From Candidatus Gastranaerophilales bacterium (lineage in GTDB: Bacteria > Cyanobacteriota > Vampirovibrionia > Gastranaerophilales > Gastranaerophilaceae): a stretch of 64,000 nucleotides of DNA. Under the pieces are notes generated by a model. The model did not search any database and was not told the DNA's origin. It was given only the letters and a program-made list of their open reading frames with translations. The stretch is from positions 87,530 to 151,529 of the forward strand of contig CALURL010000002.1 in the NCBI GenBank assembly GCA_944323155.1, read 5' to 3'. Positions 28,367-35,616 of this stretch are shown here, one piece after another; positions within the stretch are counted from its first letter, which is position 1; every line of letters begins with the position of its first letter. A program made the translations under genes and the position numbers.

Positions 28367-29206
28367 ATGGTGAGTAATAAGCAAACAATAAAAATATTAT
28401 TTCTTGGCGATATTGTAGGTAAACCGGGTAGGTTTGCCGTAAGAGATTTTCTTGCGGATTTGCGAACAAATGACAAAATGCCTGATTTTGTTATCGCTAA
28501 TGTTGAAAACGCATCACATGGTTTTGGGTTAACTGAAAAGAATTATAATGAAATCTCAGAATATGGTGTAGATTGTATGACTTCAGGAAACCATATCTGG
28601 GATAAAAAAGATATTTTTAACTACATCGAAAATGCTGATAAACTAATCAGACCGTTTAATTATCCAAAAAATACCCCAGGTCAAGGAAGCAGAGTTTTTG
28701 AAATTTCAAGCGGGGTAAAAATTGGAGTTATTAATGCTCTTGGCAGAGTATTCATGGCGCCTGTAGATTCTATATGGGAAGTTGTGAGAGACGAGATTAT
28801 CCGCCTGAAAAATATTACCCCGATTGTAATCGTCGATTTTCATGCAGAAGCTACCGCTGAAAAAATATGTTTTGCGAAATTTTGTTCAGAACTTGGAGTA
28901 AGCGCGTTTTTTGGAACTCATACTCATGTGCAGACGGCAGATGAACAGATTTTAAACAATATGGGATACATTACAGATGCCGGATTTTGCGGTACTGCCG
29001 ACGGGGTTATAGGAATGGAATACAGTACTTCCCTGTCGCGTTTTACAACCGTTATTCCTGAACGTTATGATGTAGCAGAAGGCAACTTAACACAAATTTG
29101 TGCTGTTGAGGTGGAAATTGATTCCTCTACAGGTTATGCTGTTGCCATAAAAAGGATTTTTTGTAGTAGAAATAGAGAAGAAAAGGATGAAGGCCATGAA
29201 GTGTGA
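28367..29206 (+). CDS. YmdB-like metallophosphoesterase
   Basis: A 279-residue protein of the TIGR00282/YmdB family, whose Bacillus member hydrolyses 2',3'-cAMP and influences motility and biofilm genes. Metal motifs in order: FLGDIVGKPGR, NVENASHGFG, TSGNHIWDKKD, VDFHAEATAEK and FGTHTHVQTAD. The position directly after rny is the conserved arrangement. An inverted repeat lies between the two. It overlaps the PHP gene by up to 20 bp. No Shine-Dalgarno is obvious before the ATG. Confidence 0.92.
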   Translation: MVSNKQTIKILFLGDIVGKPGRFAVRDFLADLRTNDKMPDFVIANVENASHGFGLTEKNYNEISEYGVDCMTSGNHIWDKKDIFNYIENADKLIRPFNYPKNTPGQGSRVFEISSGVKIGVINALGRVFMAPVDSIWEVVRDEIIRLKNITPIVIVDFHAEATAEKICFAKFCSELGVSAFFGTHTHVQTADEQILNNMGYITDAGFCGTADGVIGMEYSTSLSRFTTVIPERYDVAEGNLTQICAVEVEIDSSTGYAVAIKRIFCSRNREEKDEGHEV

Positions 29207-30050
29207 TTTACATATTCATACATATTACTCGGACGGAGTTTTTTCGCCTGAAAAAATCGTGGATACGGCAATCGATGTCGGGCTTGGTGCAATAGCACTT
29301 ACAGATCACGATAATATTTTATCTTATAAGGTCGCAACCGACTACCTTAAAAAATCCGGTAAGAATGATAAGTTAGAAGTTATTGAAGGTGTTGAAATCA
29401 ATACTCTTTATAAAAACTATGAAGTTCATATTCTGGGGTATTTTATGGACGATACCAACAGTGATTTTCAAAACCTTCTAAAAGTTCAGCAGGCTGCGAG
29501 GGTTAAGCAGACAAAAGAGATAATAACTCTGCTTTATAAAAAAGAAGGAATTAAAATAAAGTATGAAGATATAGTAAAGCAAGTTGCAGAAGGCGGCAGT
29601 ATTGGACGTCCGCATATTGCAAAAGCTATTACTAATGCCGGCGGGACATCAAGTGTTATGGAAGCTTATGCTAAATATATCCATGATGATTCTCCTGTTT
29701 ATATCCCGAGAAAAACAGTTTCTCCTCATGATGCAGTAGAAATTATTTACGATGCCGGCGGAATTCCTGTAATCGCTCACCCGCATGATCTTGATATTGC
29801 GGAAACTTTGATTAAAGATCTAATGTCTTACGGGCTGCGTGGAATTGAGGCTTACCATAGAAAACATTCTCCTGCATGTGTGGAATATTTCTCGTCAATG
29901 GCAGAAGAACTCGGATTGATAGTGACAGGCGGGTCAGATTTCCATGCGCCTAATATTATGAACGGGCAAATTATTATGGGTAAAAATTTCGTTCCGGAAT
30001 GGATTTATGATAAACTCCTGAATGAAAAAAAACTTATTGATATGGCATAA
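29187..30050 (+). CDS. PHP-domain phosphoesterase (TrpH/YciV type)
   Basis: A 287-residue PHP-family metal hydrolase. Motifs: CDLHIHTYYSDG, ALTDHDN, VIAHPHDLD and VTGGSDFHAP, the full set of PHP ligands. Characterised relatives hydrolyse 3',5'-bisphosphonucleotides or act as 5'-3' exonucleases on short RNA, which would fit a role beside RNase Y and YmdB in RNA or nucleotide turnover (inference). The start may be ATG 29187 or ATG 29196; both overlap the ymdB end, indicating coupling. Confidence 0.88.
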   Translation: MKAMKCDLHIHTYYSDGVFSPEKIVDTAIDVGLGAIALTDHDNILSYKVATDYLKKSGKNDKLEVIEGVEINTLYKNYEVHILGYFMDDTNSDFQNLLKVQQAARVKQTKEIITLLYKKEGIKIKYEDIVKQVAEGGSIGRPHIAKAITNAGGTSSVMEAYAKYIHDDSPVYIPRKTVSPHDAVEIIYDAGGIPVIAHPHDLDIAETLIKDLMSYGLRGIEAYHRKHSPACVEYFSSMAEELGLIVTGGSDFHAPNIMNGQIIMGKNFVPEWIYDKLLNEKKLIDMA

Positions 30051-30067
30051 TATCAAATGAGGTAGTT

Positions 30068-30709
30068 ATGGTGCGAAAGAAGTATTGGAAACTTGAATAT
30101 TCTGTAGCTTTGTTCTTTATGTTAGGTATAATTCTTTTGATGATGCCTATTTCTATTGAAAATACAAGGCAGGCTAATTTTATATCAAAATGGAATGAAC
30201 GCTATAACAGAGTAGATTATATGTTTCAAGTTATAAACGCTCATATTACAGATGATTTGTTGACAAGTTTTAATAAGGCTAAAACACCCGCTGAAAGAGA
30301 AAAACTTTTATTGCTTCTTGTAAAACCGTATCTGAGGCTTAATACAGAAGATAATGTAAGCAGACATTATAAAATCCGTTATATGAATGGAAATAAAGTC
30401 TTTAAAGGCCAATTGTATTATTTTGACGATTTTTATTATGCGGAAAATAATACAATTGTCGGAATAAAGGATATTCAATCACAAAAGAGTGATGATGCAT
30501 TTTTTATAATGATGTTTGATATAAATGGTTTAATGCCGCCAAACCGGTGGGGAAAAGATATTTACGGTATAAAAATATTTGATGGCGGTAAAATTAAGCC
30601 TTTCGGAGAAGAGCTTAGTATGGATGAGTTGAGAAAAGATTGTTCTGAGTCTGGAACTGGTGTAAGCTGTTCATATTATTATAAAATTGGCGGAGGTTTT
30701 GATGAATAA
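30068..30709 (+). CDS. Membrane-anchored protein with the pilin-like C-terminal domain
   Basis: A 213-residue protein with one N-terminal membrane helix (about 11-29), but no FTLAEVL prepilin signal. The C-terminal half has FDINGLMPPNRWGKDIYGI, the same pattern as DINGKKGPNxxGxDxF in the five pilin-like proteins of this window, followed by the same paired cysteines (about residues 191 and 200). The N-terminal half is helical and charged. It lies in the rny-ymdB-PHP-LOG run, just before pilin-like genes 2 and 3, so it may be a minor subunit, assembly factor or immunity-like partner of those pilins (inference). Function unknown. Confidence 0.7.
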   Translation: MVRKKYWKLEYSVALFFMLGIILLMMPISIENTRQANFISKWNERYNRVDYMFQVINAHITDDLLTSFNKAKTPAEREKLLLLLVKPYLRLNTEDNVSRHYKIRYMNGNKVFKGQLYYFDDFYYAENNTIVGIKDIQSQKSDDAFFIMMFDINGLMPPNRWGKDIYGIKIFDGGKIKPFGEELSMDELRKDCSESGTGVSCSYYYKIGGGFDE

Positions 30710-31295
30710 AATTCAACGGGTTTGCGTATTTGCTTCTTCCTGTAATTATCTTGATGAAAGTTATTATACTGCTGCCGCTGAATTTGGAACTTTATTAGGA
30801 AAATCCGGATTTGATATGGTTTACGGCGGAAGTTCACTTGGCTTGATGTGGGCTTGTGCCGAGAATGTTAAACAAAACGGCGGACAGCTAATTGGGGTTA
30901 TGCCGGAACGTCTTCACGATATGGGAGTTTACACTGATGAGTGCGTTGATTTATTTGTAACTCCTTGTATGAGAAGCAGAAAAGCTAAAATGGATGAACT
31001 TTCCGATGCTGTTGTAGCATTACCCGGCGGATTAGGAACTCTGGAGGAGCTTTCTGAAATGATTGTTCAAAAGCAATTGGGCTATAACCAAAAAGCTATT
31101 GTTATTTTGAATATAAATGGATTTTATGACAAACTTTTGGAATTTTTTGAGGAAATTATTTCGCAAAAGTTTGCAAAGGGTTCTGCAAGAGGTTTATATT
31201 TTGTTGCACAATCTTCCAAAGAAGCTATTGATTTTTTAGTCAATTATGAACCTAAAAATCTGGCTGTGACTAAAGCGGATATTTATACAAGATAA
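30702..31295 (+). CDS. LOG-family nucleotide phosphoribohydrolase
   Basis: A 198-residue Rossmann-like protein of the LOG (lonely guy)/TIGR00730 family, which removes ribose 5-phosphate from nucleoside monophosphates, including cytokinin precursors. Signatures are VYGGSSLGLM and the catalytic loop PGGLGTLEE. ATG 30702 was chosen because GGAGG sits 6 bp upstream; it overlaps the previous gene by 8 bp, so they are translationally coupled. Bacterial members usually act in purine salvage or are of unknown role. Confidence 0.9.
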   Translation: MNKIQRVCVFASSCNYLDESYYTAAAEFGTLLGKSGFDMVYGGSSLGLMWACAENVKQNGGQLIGVMPERLHDMGVYTDECVDLFVTPCMRSRKAKMDELSDAVVALPGGLGTLEELSEMIVQKQLGYNQKAIVILNINGFYDKLLEFFEEIISQKFAKGSARGLYFVAQSSKEAIDFLVNYEPKNLAVTKADIYTR

Positions 31296-31300
31296 AACTC

Positions 31301-31328
31301 TTGCAAATTATAAAAAATAGTATATAAT
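31301..31328 (+). promoter_or_regulatory. Predicted promoter of pilin-like gene 2
   Basis: TTGCAA (31301-31306), 16-bp spacer, TATAAT (31323-31328). Pilin gene 3 has a very similar promoter starting with the same TTGCAAATT. Confidence 0.6.
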
Positions 31329-31361
31329 CTTAATGTACACTTGAAAAATAAGGAGATATTT

Positions 31362-32131
31362 ATGAAAAGCTTACAGAGACACGTTCACGGGGGGGGGGCA
31401 AAGGCCGCTTAGTCTCCTTTTTTAACCCGAGTAATGGCTTTACGTTAGCAGAAGTGCTGGTTACTTTGGGAATAATTGGTGTTGTTTCGGCGATGACAAT
31501 CCCGACTTTGATGCAAAATCATCAGAGAAAGGTTTATGTTACTCAGTTAAGAAAAATATACAGTGAAACAAGTCAGGCTCTCGTTAATTATCAGACTGAG
31601 CATAATGCAGTTAATCTCAAAGAAGCTGGTATAACTTCTTTAAATGGGGCTATAGATTTTGTTAAGTCAACATTTAAAGTAGTAACAAATTGCGGTTCAA
31701 ATAATGAACCTTGTTTTGCCCCAAATTCTGAGTATAGAAAGCTGGATGGTACAAAAATAACAGATGAACGTTGTGCTGATACACATCCATGTTTGGCTCT
31801 TGCAAATGGAGCTTCTGTTTCAATTTATTATTACGGATCAAATCCGTTATTACAGTTGATTATTGATGTAAATGGAGCTCAAGGCCCTAATATTGCCGGT
31901 AGAGATTTTTTCCCTTTTTATATTTATAATAATGGTGTTATTGATGATGTTGCGACAAAAGAATCAGAAGATACTGATACTGGTTGGACATGGGATTCAA
32001 GTATTGTAGCGCCGTTAAGCAGAGAACTCAGGGAGAAAAATTTTAAACAAGGCTGTATGAGCAGTGCGCCAACAGAATGGCATGGTTGTTTTGGCAAACT
32101 TCTTAATGACAATTGGGAAATGAATTATTAA
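31362..32131 (+). CDS. Type IV pilin-like protein 2, poly-G phase-variable (read out of frame, G10)
   Basis: AAGGAG and ATG 31362 start MKSLQRHVH, followed by G10 (31389-31398). As read, translation stops at GGGAKAA. One added G gives a 26-residue leader ending LVSFFNPSNG followed by FTLAEVLVTLGIIG, an ideal prepilin cleavage site (Gly at -1, Glu5). The mature part has the hydrophobic helix, a globular domain, VDVNGAQGPNIAGRDFF and two cysteines near the end. Without the leader, starts inside the helix would not yield a pilin. About 66 bp after the LOG gene, with its own promoter. Paralogous to pilin 3, 127 bp downstream. Confidence 0.82.
31389..31398. repeat. G10 tract in pilin-like gene 2
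   Basis: Ten G after codon 9, flanked by CAC and CAAAGGC. One base short of an in-frame fusion. Confidence 0.95.
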
Positions 32132-32152
32132 TATTGTTAAAAATAATTCCTG

Positions 32153-32186
32153 ATTTAGGGCTGACATCTGTTAGTCCTAAATTTTT
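32153..32186 (+). terminator. Terminator after pilin-like gene 2
   Basis: A 13-bp stem with two G-U pairs (ATTTAGGGCTGAC / GTTAGTCCTAAAT), a 4-base loop and a T-run. Confidence 0.75.
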
Positions 32187-32193
32187 AGGTTAT

Positions 32194-32222
32194 TTGCAAA
32201 TTTAAGAAAATTGTATTATATT
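32194..32222 (+). promoter_or_regulatory. Predicted promoter of pilin-like gene 3
   Basis: TTGCAA (32194-32199), 17-bp spacer, TATATT (32217-32222); about 30 bp of leader with AGGAG. Confidence 0.55.
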
Positions 32223-32258
32223 AATTTTGTTGATTTAAGAAAAATGAGGAGAATATGT

Positions 32259-33034
32259 ATGAAGAATTTATTTAACATTATTCACGGGGGGGGGGCAAAG
32301 GCTGCTTAGTCTCCTTTTTCAACCCCAGTAATGGCTTTACATTAGCAGAAGTTTTGGTTACTTTGGGGATTATTGGAGTTGTTGCTGCAATGACTTTGCC
32401 AAGTGTAATCAATAATTTTAGAAAAGTAGAGACCGTGACAAGATTGAAAAAAGCTTATTCTACACTTTCTCAAGCTTTTGTTATGGCGCAAAGAGATTAT
32501 GGAGAGGTTTCTGAGTGGAATTTTGCAGGGTATATATCTGCTGATGCAAGCAGTGATGACAGTGCTGAGATCCGTAAAAAAGCTGCAGAAGATTTTACTA
32601 AGACTTATTTGTTACCTTATTTGAATGAGGTTGAGGATTGCGGGTTAGGAAAATGTGACTATAATAAATATGATGCCGGTGGTTATATTTATGGATACTC
32701 TAATAGTACTTATAGGTTTATAATGAATGATTCTGTTATTGTAAGTGTTACTTTGGATACCAATGAAGCAGGGCAATTTAATTGTGTTATGCTTTCAATT
32801 GATATTAATGGGAAAAAAGGCCCTAATACCAATGGGAAAGATCTTTTCTATATTAGTTTTTCGACTGATACAAAGTTCCTTAATATGTATGGTGTAGGGC
32901 ATACCAGAGAAACATTGCTTGATGGTCATAGAGAGTCTTGTAGTAGTACAGAACGTAATTTCGGAGGGCGTTATTGCGGAGCTTTAATTCAGAAAGATGG
33001 ATGGCAGATTAAGGATGATTATCCATGGTTTTGA
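32259..33034 (+). CDS. Type IV pilin-like protein 3, poly-G phase-variable (read out of frame, G10)
   Basis: ATG 32259 (AGGAG upstream) begins MKNLFNIIH, followed by G10 (32286-32295), and as read stops at GGGAKAA. One more G yields a 26-residue leader nearly identical to pilin 2 after the tract (CLVSFFNPSNG), then FTLAEVLVTLGIIGVVAAM. The C-terminal domain has SIDINGKKGPNTNGKDLF, paired cysteines and the ending GWQIKDDYPWF, closest to pilin 1. So the leader and promoter match pilin 2 while the end matches pilin 1, suggesting recombination between copies. The next codons after the prepilin signal show the standard hydrophobic spine. Ends in a terminator shared with apt. Confidence 0.82.
32286..32295. 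repeat. G10 tract in pilin-like gene 3
   Basis: Ten G after codon 9, flanked by CAC and CAAAGGC, as in pilin gene 2. Confidence 0.95.
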
Positions 33035-33037
33035 AAT

Positions 33038-33068
33038 AAAAAAACGAGCCTTTTAAAGGCTCGTTTTT
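33038..33068. terminator. Bidirectional terminator between pilin 3 and apt
   Basis: AAAACGAGCCTTT / AAAGGCTCGTTTT stem with flanking A and T runs between convergent stops. Confidence 0.85.
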
Positions 33069-33073
33069 CATTT

Positions 33074-33604
33074 TTAGTACTGAATCATTGAAACTATTCT
33101 AGGGCAATCTTTAAGTTTTTCACGGCCATTTAACGCTTGTAATTCAATTAAAAAAGCCATTCCAACAAGATTTGCGCCTGTCTTTTTAATAAGTTTACAA
33201 GCAGCTTCTGCTGTCCCGCCTGTTGCAAGAAGATCATCCACAATCAATACATTTGCTCCTTCAAAAAATGCGTCTTTATGCACTTCTATCTTATCTGTGC
33301 CATATTCCAATTCGTATTCTTGTGAATATGTCGCTGCAGGAAGTTTGTTTGGTTTTCTAATCGGTACAAATCCCGCATTTAATTTATAAGCCATCGGCAT
33401 GCCAAATATAAAGCCGCGGCTTTCAATGCCTGCTATAAAATCTATTTTTATATCTTTAAATTGTGCACATAAATAATCAATCATTACTTTTAATGTTTCA
33501 GGATCTTTTAGGGCAGTTGTTATATCTCTGAAAATTATTCCTTCTTTTGGAAAATCTTTTACATCTCTGATTTTGCTTTTAACATCAATAAGTGTTTCTG
33601 TCAT
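33074..33604 (-). CDS. apt: Adenine phosphoribosyltransferase
   Basis: Purine salvage enzyme making AMP from adenine and PRPP, 176 residues. The PRPP-binding motif is VLIVDDLLATGGTAEA; the N-terminal IRDVKDFPKEGIIFRDI is the adenine-site signature and AGIESRGFIFGMPMA is typical. Its ATG overlaps the upstream glycosyltransferase stop by one base (TAATG), so it is translationally coupled to it, although the two have no evident shared function. Confidence 0.95.
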   Translation of the reverse strand: MTETLIDVKSKIRDVKDFPKEGIIFRDITTALKDPETLKVMIDYLCAQFKDIKIDFIAGIESRGFIFGMPMAYKLNAGFVPIRKPNKLPAATYSQEYELEYGTDKIEVHKDAFFEGANVLIVDDLLATGGTAEAACKLIKKTGANLVGMAFLIELQALNGREKLKDCPRIVSMIQY

Positions 33605-35016
33605 TATTTTTCTCCTTTTTCGGCTACAAGTTGTTTTAATTTATCGGTGTATTCTTTAGTATATTCTTTTGTTTTTTGTAATTCTTTTTTTATAAAAGCT
33701 TTTATACTTGCTTCTTCTTCCAGTACAAGTCCGTGTGCTGTTTTACCCCAATTCATATCTTTTTTCATGAAAAGAATTTTGAAACAGATAAAAAGTACAA
33801 GCGGAAACCATATTATCAAAAGGTATATAGAAGTTTCCACAGCTTCAAAAGCTGCATCAAGTCGCGGCATAAAATCATATCTTCTAAGTGCATATCTTGC
33901 CGCCAGGAAAAACGCTATACCAATTGCACACCCTATAATTATTGAAGAATAAAGCGTATGAGTCGGTGCATCTTTTGCAAGAACTTTAAATCCTCTGATT
34001 AGAATTTCCATAACAAGCCATAATGGCATTATGAATTCTGAAATATATGCCATCATATCGAGTCTTGCTCTCAATGACATATCTTTTGAGCGTAATGCAG
34101 CTCCGGAATATTCTAAATATCTTCTAATCGTACCTTCAAGCCATCTTCTTCTTTGTCTAAACAGCGGCCACAGATATATTATACCTTCCTCGTAAACAAT
34201 AGCATCAGGACAAAATCTTACGTCCCAGCCTTTTATATGTAATCTCGTTGACATATCAAGATCATCAACTATTGTATAATTATTCCATCCGCCGATATCT
34301 TCAACTGCCTGACGTTTTAGAAGTTCACCGTTTCCTCTTAACTCAACTGCACCCTTAACTGAGTCTCTTCCAACCTGAAAATGTGTATCCAGTGTGTATT
34401 CATCATTCTGGCAGCGGGTAAGAAGATTTACATTTTTATTCCTAATGACTTTTCTTGCCTGAACAGCTCCTACATCCTTTGGTTCAAGATGTGGTATAAG
34501 TTTTTTTAGAAAATCAGGCTCAACTGTTGCATCTGCATCAAATACAAGAAATGCTTCACCTTTCGCAATTTTCATTGCATCGTTTAGAACTGCAGATTTG
34601 CCCGGGAATGCGTCTTTAGGTCTTATCAGACCTTTTACTTTAGCAGGGTATTTTTGTTCTAAATCTCTAATTACTAAGGCAGTATTATCAGTACTTCTGT
34701 CATCAATTACAATGACTTCAAAGTTGTCATAATCCATATTAATAATATTTTCGACAGTATTTGCAATAACTGTTTCTTCGTTGTGCGCAGGTATCATTAC
34801 TGATACAAAAGGTTTATAATTTTCATTAATTACAGGAGGATATTTTTGGTTTTTTCTGCTTTTAAGCTTATATGAAAGGTTCATAAACATTGCGTATATA
34901 AACATAAATGTACATAACAACGCTAAGCCCCATACTGTATTAAAATAACTCTGAAAAATATATAAAAAGATTCCAAGCCCGAAAACTAACGTAAATAAAA
35001 TTATTCTTTCTTTCAT
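33604..35016 (-). CDS. Membrane GT2 processive glycosyltransferase
   Basis: A 470-residue GT2 enzyme resembling PgaC/IcaA-type polysaccharide synthases. Two N-terminal membrane helices (about 5-48) are followed by the catalytic domain with VSVMIPAHNEE, VIVIDDRSTDN, VFDADATVEP (DxD) and the acceptor/processivity motifs DDLDMS and QRRRW. Three or so C-terminal helices follow (about 325-420). It probably polymerises and extrudes a surface polysaccharide from a nucleotide sugar. No deacetylase or partner subunit is adjacent; apt follows. The polymer made is unknown. Confidence 0.88.
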   Translation of the reverse strand: MKERIILFTLVFGLGIFLYIFQSYFNTVWGLALLCTFMFIYAMFMNLSYKLKSRKNQKYPPVINENYKPFVSVMIPAHNEETVIANTVENIINMDYDNFEVIVIDDRSTDNTALVIRDLEQKYPAKVKGLIRPKDAFPGKSAVLNDAMKIAKGEAFLVFDADATVEPDFLKKLIPHLEPKDVGAVQARKVIRNKNVNLLTRCQNDEYTLDTHFQVGRDSVKGAVELRGNGELLKRQAVEDIGGWNNYTIVDDLDMSTRLHIKGWDVRFCPDAIVYEEGIIYLWPLFRQRRRWLEGTIRRYLEYSGAALRSKDMSLRARLDMMAYISEFIMPLWLVMEILIRGFKVLAKDAPTHTLYSSIIIGCAIGIAFFLAARYALRRYDFMPRLDAAFEAVETSIYLLIIWFPLVLFICFKILFMKKDMNWGKTAHGLVLEEEASIKAFIKKELQKTKEYTKEYTDKLKQLVAEKGEK

Positions 35017-35190
35017 AACTTTAACCTTTTTTCTTACTCCCGTTTAAGAACTTCAATAATATTGTACCAAAAATTTTTTTAAATGGCTTTAATTTTAAAG
35101 AAATCATTACTTTTTGTATAGTTATGTTGTCTAATAATACTGCAAACAGATGTTTTTTCTGTAAAAATATGTAAAAAAACGTAAAAAAGC

Positions 35191-35218
35191 TTGCGTTATA
35201 AAAAAGATTGGTTATAAT
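35191..35218 (+). promoter_or_regulatory. Predicted hup promoter
   Basis: TTGCGT (35191-35196), 16-bp spacer, TATAAT (35213-35218); about 26 bp of leader with AAGGAG. Confidence 0.6.
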
Positions 35219-35250
35219 AGTTTTTGTACATTAGAAGAAGGAGTTTTATA

Positions 35251-35529
35251 ATGAACAAAGAAGAATTAGTACAAGAAATCGCAAAAAAAGCAAGTGTAAC
35301 TCAAAAAGAAGCTGCTGAAGTATTAGGCGCTTTCATTGAAACAGTTGAAAAAACAGTTTCAAAAGGTAAAAAAGTTACATTAGTAGGTTTCGGAACATTC
35401 GAAGCACGTAAAAGAGCTGCTAGAATCGGTAGAAACCCACAAACAGGTAAAGAATTGAAAATCCCTGCAACAACTGTTCCAGCATTTTCAGCAGGTAAAA
35501 AATTCAAAGAAGCTGTTAACAAAAAATAA
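35251..35529 (+). CDS. hup: HU-family DNA-binding protein
   Basis: A 92-residue nucleoid protein that bends DNA. The sequence MNKEELVQEIAKKASVTQKE, the beta-arm GTFEARKRAARIGRNP and the tail VPAFSAGKKFKEAV are classic HU. ATG 35251 with AGAAGGAG is preferred to an upstream in-frame start that would add nine residues. It has its own promoter and terminator, so it is a single-gene unit. IHF is less likely because there is one simple HU-type core and no partner. Confidence 0.95.
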   Translation: MNKEELVQEIAKKASVTQKEAAEVLGAFIETVEKTVSKGKKVTLVGFGTFEARKRAARIGRNPQTGKELKIPATTVPAFSAGKKFKEAVNKK

Positions 35530-35559
35530 GCGATTTTCTTATAAGCTTGTAGAAAAACA

Positions 35560-35592
35560 AAAAAGACTTATCAAAACGATAAGTCTTTTTTT
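35560..35592. terminator. Bidirectional terminator between hup and the SNF2 helicase gene
   Basis: AAAAAGACTTATC / GATAAGTCTTTTT stem with a short loop, between convergent stops. Confidence 0.85.
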
Positions 35593-35616
35593 ATTCTGTA
35601 TTGCGTATAATTAAAA

